From Pachyseris speciosa (Eukaryota > Cnidaria > Anthozoa > Scleractinia > Pachyseridae): a stretch of 64,000 bases of DNA. Below, one piece after another: positions 59,901 to 64,000 of this stretch. Each line of letters starts with the position of its first letter. The first letter of the stretch is position 1. The notes under the pieces were generated by a model. The model saw only the letters and a list, made by a program, of their open reading frames with translations, did no database searches and had not been told where the DNA came from. The stretch spans positions 2,880,001 through 2,944,000 of the forward strand of contig JAEMWC010000001.1 in NCBI GenBank assembly GCA_016490735.1. Reading direction: 5' to 3'. The translations under genes and the position numbers were made by a program.

Positions 59901-62740
59901 GGAACAAAGCAAATGCTTTAATTAAAACAGTCTAGTAATTATTACATTAGAACATTAAACTGGAAAATGTGACTCTTCTTTTCTGTTTTGTTCCCATCAT
60001 TAAAATTGGTTATAGAATATCATTGACTAGACAGAGTTGCCAGATTTTTGTACCAAGTAATGTGTATTGCCATTGAGAGCATGTGGAATTAATGAATCAC
60101 TGGGTTAAAGTAACACAAAATCATACTTTGCAGTACCTCCCTCTTCTGCAATCCATGGCTCCAAACCCTTTCTAGCAGATCACATAAGCTGGCAATCAGA
60201 GTATTCTCTTCCACACCTGACACATTAGCATCAGAGTGACCCAAATCCACTGCTTCTTGTCCCATCTTCTGCACAAGTATTTTCTTTACCTGGGAGCGTA
60301 AAACCATGACACTAATCAGACAAAATTATTATGTTTCCTTCATTTCTAAAACCTTTCAAAAGAGCCTTTAGGCAAAAATACAAAAAAAAAAAAAATAGAG
60401 TGTGGGTGAACCATTAAAAACAAGAGCATTGGTGAAGAGGTATGTTTAGGAATTCTACAGTAGAGATTTGTACCTTACTTTCCAAGATATCTCTGGACTG
60501 TCACCCAGTGTAGATATTACAAGTTATACAAAGACACTAAGCTCATTCTAGCAGTCAGTTCTGTATTAAGGCCTGTTTACTCAAGTGAATTTATCCCAGG
60601 ATGAGTTTCATCCCGGGATAAGTATCACCTCAGTGTCTGGTCATATTTACCTCTTGGTGTCAAATTTGTTCACCCTGATCTTCAGGAACCAGATGAAATT
60701 TCATCCCGAGGTGAAACACAACCAAAACTTGCATGTACAGTGTAAACAGTCTTACTGGGATGAAAATAATAATTTTGTAAGGGAGCGTTATGTCCCAGGG
60801 TGAAAATGTTTTTGTTCAACCGAGGATGAACTCATCCTGGCTTTGAATTCATGTAAACCCAGCCTAAGGTACATCTTTGAGAGACTGCCTGTTGTTAAAC
60901 AATTCAATAATGAAAAACATGAAGCCTAAAAGTGAAGATGTTATAAGAGGTAAAATAACCATGGTTCCTTCAAGGTCAGTTTGGCCATAGTAGTGAGTCA
61001 GTAGATTAAGGTATTCTTACTAAGGTGTTTAACTACCACCATTTAGCTTAAGTGGAATTAAAGAACACCTGACTCTGGATGCTCATAGGTTCAAAGTCCA
61101 GACCAGGGCTAGCCTAATGTCTCCTTTACTTCAACAAGTACATTTAAAACTCAAGGGGGATGTAAAGGAACCCACACACTTTTTGCAAAAGAGCAGGGAA
61201 TATAGGTGCCAGAGTTGTAGCTTGCTCTCACTTACATCTAAGGGTTGGGTGGGGGTTGCCCTGGGAAAACCTCAGTTGGTTACACTGTTGTTGAGGATAA
61301 TTTATTTGAAAGTCAAACATAGTACTGAATGCTTATAAAATGATTTCACTGAAGCCATACAACAGCAGCTATCACCTTGGTTTTGCATTCCTTGAGCAGT
61401 TTCTGAATAAAACCACTTTGTGCTGATTCCAGGGCCATGTCTCCAAACTGAGAACTCTTTGCTTTTGTCTCCTGCATGTATTTCTGAAAGATCAAGGAAA
61501 CAAACCATCAATTAATTTGTTTGTAATTTAGACAGATCGTAATATTTCATTATTTAAGTTGGCAATAGGATCCAGTACATGCAGACTGTTAGAATCTAAA
61601 TACCAAGTGAAATTTAAAAAATAACAAAGACAAAGAGAAAAAACTTTACAATAACAACAGCAACTTACAACAATTAACTTTATAGAGGTGGCACAATTAC
61701 TGGTAGCCCAGTAGTTTACATTGTGGCCCACAAATAACAACAGAAACAAATGATCCAAATAAACACAACATGATAAGAATCCCAGCTGGCTGGAGGCAAA
61801 CCAGTTGGCTATTTTACAAGGATGATCGAGGAGTTGAACCAAGGACTACCCAGAACAACACCAGCTAGCGGCCAGAGTGGGATTTAAACCTGGGGCAACC
61901 GCATTGAAATCCAGCGCCCTAACTGCTCAGCCATCCTGCCTCCTCAACAAACAACAAACAAAAAAAGAAGGAAGCAAACAAACAAACAATTAAGTGGGTT
62001 CAAAAAGTGGACTAACTTTGAGTAAACTGTAAAATAATATTATTCTAACAGCTGTAGGTGGTATACTTTACATGTACCAGTATTTCTGGAGGTAGTAAAT
62101 GTACATTATTTTAGTGATAATTTTTTCTGGATCTTTGAAAATCCACAACAATCTCAAAAATTAAAATCTTAAACAAAATTTCATTTGATGCTCAAGATCA
62201 TAACCGAGAGGACGATAGACTTCATAAGCTCTCCTATATTAATTTTTAATTAAGAATTCGAGATCAGCTAATCAGTCTATACCCACTAAGCAATTGAAGG
62301 CACTTGTTATAACATGTAAATGGAAGAAAGAATGGATCTAGAACCCTAGTAAAACTGTTGTACTATAGTGCGGCATAACAGCTGTGGTAGATTTAATTCC
62401 AGCCATTCAGAGTGATCAATTATTGATTTCCACAAATTACCATCACAAATATATAAAATTGATATGTCTGCTATTAAGTACTATTGTACACAATTTTCAC
62501 CTTATGCAACTTTAAATTTCCTGTCACACAACAACCAGGATAAAGAAGGGAACTTTTAAGCAAAATACAATGTAGTAAAAACTACACCATTTTGTTCTAC
62601 TGTTGGAGTTGTATCATACAGTTGCAAGTGTAATGCAGCATATACTGTAGTTAGAAACATGTAATATTGTCAAGGAAGGATCAAAAGTCATTATTTACCT
62701 TTATGCTTGATGCCAATTTATCTCTCATCTTTTTTCCATC
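23963..62740 (-). CDS. DENND5: DENND5 (Rab6IP1-like), 3' half, 18 exons
   Basis: Exons in transcript order: 62740-62699, 61483-61376, 60289-60137, 57301-57190, 56755-56626, 53913-53854, 52918-52850, 52325-52204, 44463-44318, 43842-43791, 43652-43586, 41849-41752, 27319-27237, 26982-26923, 26498-26432, 25769-25633, 24837-24815, 24143-23963. They sum to 1,710 nt, 569 aa plus stop, and every junction is in phase with GT-AG sites. Order: linker, RUN1 ([49 protein letters not shown]), PLAT ([27 protein letters not shown]), RUN2 ([29 protein letters not shown]) and C-terminus [16 protein letters not shown]. Family knowledge: DENND5A/B are DENN-domain GEFs (Rab39 reported) that bind Rab6 via RUN1 and act in Golgi/endosome traffic. 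The DENN half must lie to the right. A Ras-like gene and a GPCR gene are nested in two introns. Confidence 0.95.
24423..24787. mobile_element. TTAA-flanked MITE
   Basis: Inverted arms of about 80 nt (AGGAATCTCCACTCTTACAA at left; complement AGGGGACCTTCACTCTTTCA at right) are bounded by TTAA at 24419-24422 and 24788-24791. The TTAA target suggests piggyBac-type mobilisation. The core has CCCGGGCGC and its complement. It lies in the last DENND5 intron. Confidence 0.75.
24815..24837 (-). CDS. DENND5: DENND5 23-nt microexon
   Basis: Acceptor TTTTGTAGTTCCAG and donor GTAAGT flank 23 nt reading SFVCLGA plus two bases of the Arg codon. It supplies the CLGAR block that links IGKDGK to DHLLHDW and is required for phase. 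Confidence 0.9.
25633..25769 (-). CDS. DENND5: DENND5 exon, RUN2
   Basis: 137 nt after acceptor TTTTTCCCTTGTAG. It reads [20 protein letters not shown], then [20 protein letters not shown] and KDGK, phase 1 to 0. It matches the RUN2 segment with the conserved IGKDGK turn. Confidence 0.95.
26432..26498 (-). CDS. DENND5: DENND5 exon, RUN2
   Basis: 67 nt after acceptor ATTTTTCTGTAG. It reads [20 protein letters not shown], then IL, phase 0 to 1. Confidence 0.93.
26923..26982 (-). CDS. DENND5: DENND5 exon, RUN2
   Basis: 60 nt, 20 codons, [20 protein letters not shown], phase 0 to 0, between TCATTTTTCAG and GTAGGT. Confidence 0.93.
27237..27319 (-). CDS. DENND5: DENND5 exon, start of RUN2
   Basis: 83 nt reading [20 protein letters not shown], then FYKSEKE, followed by donor GTAAGA. 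It joins in phase (as GAA, Glu) to the PLAT exon 14 kb upstream; a further small exon between them cannot be excluded. Confidence 0.92.
27930..29790. other. DENND5 intron, nothing recognised
   Basis: A 145-codon reverse-strand open frame (28368-28805) has no motif I know. No element ends were identified. Confidence 0.35.
29803..30102. mobile_element. MITE rich in CTGCGATCG words
   Basis: Ends GGCTGGTTTCCCTATATGAT and complement of GCCTGGTTTCCATATGGTCG form terminal inverted repeats. The word TCTGCGATC and its relatives recur many times inside in both orientations. A spurious open frame spans it. Confidence 0.7.
30524..31669. mobile_element. 1.15-kb TTAA-flanked element, non-autonomous
   Basis: Near-identical inverted repeats of about 46 nt (AGTACTTCGGATTAGAAAAT at left; the same read in reverse at 31669) are bounded by TTAA at 30520-30523 and 31670-31673. 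No transposase frame is present. It is in the large DENND5 intron. Confidence 0.8.
31680..33760. other. DENND5 intron / 3' flank of Ras-like gene
   Basis: AT-rich, no gene recognised. A reverse-strand AATAAA (TTTATT on +) near 32880 is one possible poly(A) signal for the Ras-like gene. Confidence 0.35.
33770..34420 (-). CDS. Ras-superfamily small GTPase (Di-Ras/Dexras-like), intronless
   Basis: 216 aa in one exon. All five G motifs are present: P-loop GAGGVGKT (residues 36-43), switch I with PTVEDLY (T61), DTSG (84-87), NKCD (143-146) and ETSAK (174-178). The residue after DTSG is Thr, where Ras has Gln61; Di-Ras and Rhes/Dexras also lack this Gln and share FPAM after it. Low intrinsic GTPase activity is inferred. 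A 20-30-residue basic N-terminal extension precedes the G domain. The C-terminus ([13 protein letters not shown]) is basic but has no CAAX cysteine, so lipidation is not expected and binding would rely on charge. Met5 has a better start context than Met1. It is nested in a DENND5 intron on the same strand. Confidence 0.92.
   Translation of the reverse strand: MRANMKGRMKKTGEKWRNSVDTLPLPRNVFNVVVLGAGGVGKTSLVVRFVNNEFPERHNPTVEDLYEKPIHLRKGVSAFLQVLDTSGTYQFPAMKRVTLQFGEAFVLVYSVDDPDSLDEALKLQQEIFEAKGTDDVPMVLVGNKCDLASGTDKRLVSHAIASTLSRGKNCILAETSAKYDVNVSGVFTALMAQVALASSPVLTSKRSRRGRKNSAP
34543..34555 (-). promoter_or_regulatory. TATA box of the Ras-like gene
   Basis: Reverse-strand GGTATATAAATAC about 125 nt upstream of the ATG. 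A start about 30 nt downstream would leave a 5' UTR of roughly 95 nt. It supports an independent promoter inside the DENND5 intron. Confidence 0.65.
34600..41600. other. DENND5 intron, nothing recognised
   Basis: 7 kb of AT-rich intron upstream of the Ras-like gene. Only low-complexity tracts are seen (for example a G run near 38800). Short open frames lack motifs. Confidence 0.35.
41607..41733. mobile_element. 127-bp TA-flanked MITE, Tc1/pogo-like ends
   Basis: Ends TAGTCGAACCTCT and AGAGGTTCGACTG are inverted repeats flanked by TA on both sides. The AGTCGAACCTC end resembles pogo/Tigger-type termini. Inside, TTAAGCGGCCA and its complement recur. It lies 19 bp downstream of a DENND5 exon. 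Confidence 0.75.
41752..41849 (-). CDS. DENND5: DENND5 exon, end of PLAT
   Basis: 98 nt reading [20 protein letters not shown], then [12 protein letters not shown], with acceptor GATTTTGCAG and donor GTAACC. The CGRWL...MDDGS...ERLLV block is a DENND5 hallmark. Confidence 0.95.
42130..42580 (-). repeat. Probable interspersed repeat, unclassified
   Basis: It carries G-rich tracts (42140, 42185) and long overlapping frames without motifs. I believe similar sequence is repeated in coral genomes, but no second copy lies in the window. Confidence 0.3.
42750..43290 (-). repeat. Interspersed repeat A, copy
   Basis: Reverse copy of the 2960-3395 family, including TCCGGCGTTTCTGCGCAAGC, GTCTATACGAATGTTTGCAA and ACTTGCGTGACGTGAAAACC without the palindrome seen at 16828. 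Confidence 0.65.
43540..43568. repeat. ATC microsatellite
   Basis: About nine ATC units in the intron next to a DENND5 PLAT exon. Confidence 0.95.
43586..43652 (-). CDS. DENND5: DENND5 exon, PLAT
   Basis: 67 nt reading [20 protein letters not shown], then Y, with donor GTGAGT. The acceptor is an AAG (CCCTTTTAAAG), a less common type; phase 1 to 2. Confidence 0.9.
43791..43842 (-). CDS. DENND5: DENND5 exon, PLAT
   Basis: 52 nt reading [17 protein letters not shown], the core PLAT strand with the GHDN turn. Acceptor TTCCGTATAG, donor GTAATG; phase 0 to 1. Confidence 0.95.
44318..44463 (-). CDS. DENND5: DENND5 exon, start of PLAT
   Basis: 146 nt reading [20 protein letters not shown], then [20 protein letters not shown] and ENEFRFQ. 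The strong acceptor TTATCTTTTAACAG and donor GTAACA support it; phase 1 to 0. Confidence 0.95.
44682..44904. mobile_element. 223-bp TA-flanked MITE
   Basis: Ends GGGCCGTTTATAC and GTATAAAACGGCCC, flanked by TA (44680-44681, 44905-44906). Inside, GGCTTACTCTGGCCACGGCT and related words are inverted. It lies in the DENND5 intron 220 bp upstream of the PLAT exon. Confidence 0.75.
45000..46550. other. DENND5 intron; one frame with a membrane-like segment
   Basis: A reverse-strand open frame (45222-45578) has a hydrophobic stretch, [20 protein letters not shown], followed by basic residues. No family is recognised and no splice link to the neighbours was found; probably not a gene. Confidence 0.25.
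46560..46815 (-). mobile_element. SINE family T copy with palindromic flank
   Basis: The tRNA-like head (about 46596-46667, reverse strand) has GGCTTCA acceptor, GCTCAGTTGGTTAGAGC D arm and CGGGTTCAAACCCCG T arm. Its flank is a palindrome (ATATATGAAATGAATCATAT and complement around 46735-46815). Confidence 0.65.
47556..48686 (-). CDS. Rhodopsin-class GPCR, MECA-like, intronless
   Basis: 376 aa from ATG at 48686 (context GCCATGA); an N-glycosylation site NAS follows directly. The upstream open sequence has no in-frame ATG. Seven hydrophobic segments: TM1 about 28-57 (N50), TM2 68-92 (D79 in LLASTDF), TM3 103-130 then ERY (132-134), TM4 150-172 (W160), TM5 178-201, TM6 231-253 (FVPF, P247; the usual CWxP Trp is replaced), TM7 270-292 with NPIIY (285-289). 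TM5 lacks the usual Pro, and the TM4-TM5 loop is very short with no Cys; together these resemble the MECA group (melanocortin/adenosine/cannabinoid-like receptors). The ligand cannot be inferred. The C-tail is polar and Asn/Gln-rich. It is nested in a DENND5 intron, same strand. Confidence 0.92.
   Translation of the reverse strand: MNASHRGTSGCETVNLVRERLENPSPLATTALIFFIIVHILTFPLTTVLNALVMIAVKFKSRLRNIKTNVVLALLASTDFTVGIILQPTVITFLIMVLLGDPRAFCVLVVLKTGLGCLVGSSLFHLALLSGERYLAIKHTFAYATLVTEARLLVASALAWFLAIILRVLVLVDSSFFFRIRISLIFLSLAFIVFCHFTVYRKTRRHEQRLAGQQVTRDAREQFEKDKKAFKVTSLLLAALVLCMFVPFMVFYVPMLGFRSEMSPETVNISLLFSLTLGLLNSLVNPIIYSVRIKQFRIAFIELICRTVHITETEEIERRLFRARNSKVSVKVTPQCEGKVQQNKTENQNSDNLPQQENSVVEQSNNELTAYEIDGI
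49258..49680 (+). mobile_element. MITE-like repeat with TCTGAAATAGGGT motifs, copy 1
   Basis: Bounded by G and C homopolymer runs. Inside, GTCTGAAATAGGGTA or close variants occur about five times. GTGCGGCCCC near one end pairs with GGGCCGCAC near the other. An inverted copy is at 54360-54800. Confidence 0.75.
49928..50326. mobile_element. 399-bp Harbinger-like MITE
   Basis: Ends GGCCCGGTTCATACG and CGTATGAACCGGGCC extend into GCATTTCTGCCGTGTCGAAT-type arms. It is flanked by TTA (49925-49927, 50327-50329). CGGCAGAAAT and its complement recur inside. The TTA duplication and GGCC ends fit PIF/Harbinger. Confidence 0.85.
50899..51030. repeat. Near-perfect 59-bp hairpin
   Basis: Left arm 50899-50958 pairs with right arm 50972-51030 with a single bulged G; the 13-nt loop is AGCGAGGATCAAA. 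The arm includes GACGTTTCGAGCGTTAGCCC. It is a foldback element or a very young inverted duplication. Confidence 0.95.
52204..52325 (-). CDS. DENND5: DENND5 exon, end of RUN1
   Basis: 122 nt reading [20 protein letters not shown], then [20 protein letters not shown]; acceptor TGTTACAG, donor GTCAGT; phase 2 to 1. Confidence 0.95.
52850..52918 (-). CDS. DENND5: DENND5 exon, RUN1
   Basis: 69 nt reading [20 protein letters not shown], then LL; acceptor TTATCCTAACAG, donor GTGAGG; phase 2 to 2. Confidence 0.95.
52973..53446. mobile_element. Composite palindromic MITE, second copy
   Basis: A hairpin with arms about 52973-53030 and 53050-53101 (GAAATTTCTCTCCTCGTGTT and complement) is joined to a segment bounded by TTAACACCAATGAAAC and its complement ending GGTGTTTATATAATA. 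It has the same layout as 6263-6789, reversed. Confidence 0.7.
53854..53913 (-). CDS. DENND5: DENND5 exon, RUN1
   Basis: 60 nt reading [19 protein letters not shown], the conserved GEIKTDVGKARAW-type block; acceptor CCGCTGCATTAG, donor GTGAGT; phase 2 to 2. Confidence 0.95.
54360..54800 (-). mobile_element. MITE-like repeat with TCTGAAATAGGGT motifs, copy 2 (inverted)
   Basis: ACCCTATTTCAGA recurs about five times, ends GTGTGCGGCCCG and GGGGCCGCACA, and a C run at 54780. It is in reverse orientation to the copy at 49258-49680. Confidence 0.75.
54800..56600. other. DENND5 intron, local duplication
   Basis: Two related stretches (around 55150-55350 and 55500-55600) share TTACCTTTAAGTTGAATGGT-type sequence and CCTTTGGCCGGTTTGTTGAC. 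No gene recognised. Confidence 0.4.
56626..56755 (-). CDS. DENND5: DENND5 exon, RUN1 linker
   Basis: 130 nt reading [20 protein letters not shown], then [20 protein letters not shown] and DM; acceptor TCTTTTTGTAG, donor GTATAC; phase 1 to 2. Confidence 0.92.
57190..57301 (-). CDS. DENND5: DENND5 exon, RUN1
   Basis: 112 nt reading [20 protein letters not shown] and onward to SLSPMA; acceptor TTTTCTTAG, donor GTAGAA; phase 0 to 1. [10 protein letters not shown] is diagnostic. Confidence 0.95.
58590..58860 (-). mobile_element. SINE family T copy, degenerate
   Basis: The tRNA-like head (about 58706-58780) keeps GGCTTGTTAGCTCAGT and a damaged T arm; flanks match copies at 12135 and 14417. A headless fragment of the same flank is at 58995-59150. 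Confidence 0.65.
60137..60289 (-). CDS. DENND5: DENND5 exon, RUN1 start
   Basis: 153 nt, 51 codons: [40 protein letters not shown] and [11 protein letters not shown]; acceptor ACGCTCCCAG, donor GTACTG; phase 0 to 0. Confidence 0.96.
60570..60864. mobile_element. 295-bp Harbinger-like MITE
   Basis: Ends GGCCTGTTTACTCAAGTGAA and GAATTCATGTAAACCCAGCC, flanked by TAA (60567-60569, 60865-60867). Inside, CATCCCGGGATAA and ATCCCAGGATGA are repeated. In a DENND5 intron. Confidence 0.8.
61376..61483 (-). CDS. DENND5: DENND5 exon, linker before RUN1
   Basis: 108 nt, 36 codons: [20 protein letters not shown], then [16 protein letters not shown]; acceptor CTTGATCTTTCAG, donor GTGATA; phase 0 to 0. Confidence 0.88.
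61855..61943 (-). mobile_element. tRNA-like SINE head (Leu/Ser-type)
   Basis: Reverse strand GGCAGGATGGCTGAGCAGTT...GGCGCTGGA, with GGTTTAAATCCCACTCTGGC as box B region. It resembles the 5' half of a class II tRNA. Body boundaries are unclear. Confidence 0.5.
62699..62740 (-). CDS. DENND5: DENND5 first exon visible in window
   Basis: 42 nt, 14 codons, [14 protein letters not shown], between ATTTGTTTAG and GTAAAT; phase 0 to 0. It is supported by splice sites and phase, less by motif. Further 5' exons (DENN domain) were not found before the right edge. Confidence 0.7.
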
Positions 62741-63794
62741 CTAAACAAATTGATCCAAATCTTATAATAAATCCACACTTGTCTAGTACTCCACTAATAA
62801 TTAGTCAGTGTATAATTACTGCCAACATGGCCAACCCACACAACAGTCAGATTTTACTTCAACAGAATAGTATATACTTCAAAGGGCTAAAAGGTCAGAA
62901 CAAATGACCTTATGTTATGATATTAGACATTCCTGTGTTTTGAATATCACCACACCTCAGGAACAATATAAATTCCTGTCACACAATCAACAGCAAGAGT
63001 GGATGAAAAAACAACTGATTTGAGAAGCACAGATGCAATGTAATAAATAATATAATTATTCATTTAACTGTCTATAGTTTGCCTATATTTCAATCTGTAG
63101 TTACATGATTGTACTCTTGATTTTTCTGTGCTGAGAAATATTGGCATCTCAAAAAGTGATAAAAAGATTTGCATGATATCTTAATTGAAATTCTTGAAAT
63201 AGTTCTGCAGTCAACTGGTCATGCATGATTTTCCTTTTTTGAGGTTTGGAAGGAGGGTGTTGGAGGAAGTACAGTGTACTTTAAATATTTTGAACTGCTG
63301 TTGTGCCACATGACTGTACTTTTTAATCACATGTGTTTCTCACAGATAGGGAATATTAGAAAACATAAGTGTCACTATAACATTCACTAGTGCCAATTTA
63401 TTTTACCCAGTTCTGTCCAAATAGTGACCTCCTTACACTGTCAATGGCACTTGATCAAACATTCAGGTCATGAGAAATAGGTACTGATCACCAAAATTGC
63501 TTAAATATTTAATTGACAAACTTAACCCTTCCATGTATTGAGAAGCACGTCAGTTTACATAATTATTGGCAGACAAGCACCCATTGCAATACATGTAGGT
63601 GTAGGGGAAATGAGTCCAAAAAACTGATCCAAAGATCTGACAGTACCTAGATTGTTTGAACTATTTTTCTGAGCTGCCTTTCAAAAAAAATAATAATAAT
63701 AAGCAAAATGTGAAATAAATGCATTAGGTGAAAAATTAGTCTCCTTTGCAGCTGTTATTAAGGTTGTCACGAAACACTCCTCCCACTAACGGCT

Positions 63795-64000
63795 GCTCAC
63801 TCAAGCTCTGCATTCCTTTCCTTCTGTTATTGAGAACCAATAAAATGCATGTAATTCTTGGCTGTTGCGCCAATCATATTTCTCGTTACATTTGCCACCA
63901 AAAACACAACAAGACAAGGACTAGAACCAGGTTTCTAGAAAATGGAAGCCTGCTCCTTATTGGTCAGTTTGAGGGAAAGGAATGCAAAGCTCGAGTGAGC
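63795..64000. mobile_element. MITE with inverted arms, cut by window end
   Basis: GCTCACTCAAGCTCTGCATT at 63795 is repeated as its near complement up to base 64000. Sequence before 63795 (CACTCCTCCCACTAACGG) likely belongs to the left end, so the element should continue beyond the edge. Confidence 0.7.

Overview
The window looks like nuclear DNA of an animal, most likely an anthozoan cnidarian such as a stony coral. It is AT-rich, has short exons in long repeat-filled introns with metazoan GT-AG splice sites, and carries many small palindromic transposons and tRNA-derived SINEs. Its conserved proteins are clearly animal but diverged from vertebrate ones. The host assignment is inference; no taxonomic marker is present.

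Left part (1-8.5 kb): a wrecked DIRS-type retrotransposon (end of the RT/RNase H region, a 21-bp minisatellite, then a frameshifted tyrosine recombinase that has lost catalytic residues), SINEs and an interspersed repeat family, and a reverse-strand LINE split by two younger non-autonomous elements.

Middle-left (8.87-21.57 kb, + strand): a five-exon gene for a coiled-coil protein of about 1,146 aa. The basic N-terminus has two S-K-I-P motifs of the EB1-binding SxIP type, the large exon has five 46-residue repeats, and the last exon ends in a possible CxxC...CxxC pair. Its introns hold foldback elements, a hAT-like element sitting inside a SINE promoter, SINEs, microsatellites and retroelement remnants.

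Middle and right (23.96-62.74 kb, - strand): the 3' half of a DENND5 (Rab6IP1-like) gene. Eighteen exons could be joined in phase. They encode 569 aa: the linker, RUN1, PLAT and RUN2 domains and the stop codon. The DENN half lies beyond the right edge. A 23-nt microexon is included. The gene is convergent with the coiled-coil gene. Two intronless genes lie inside its introns on the same strand: a Ras-superfamily GTPase (33.77-34.42 kb, with a TATA box) and a rhodopsin-class GPCR (47.56-48.69 kb).

The remaining sequence is intron or intergenic DNA with many MITE-like elements. Several are defined by exact terminal inverted repeats and target duplications: 8-bp hAT-like, TTAA, TWA Harbinger-like and TA. 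The last element is cut by the right edge. No CRISPR, rRNA, bacterial operon or viral system was seen.
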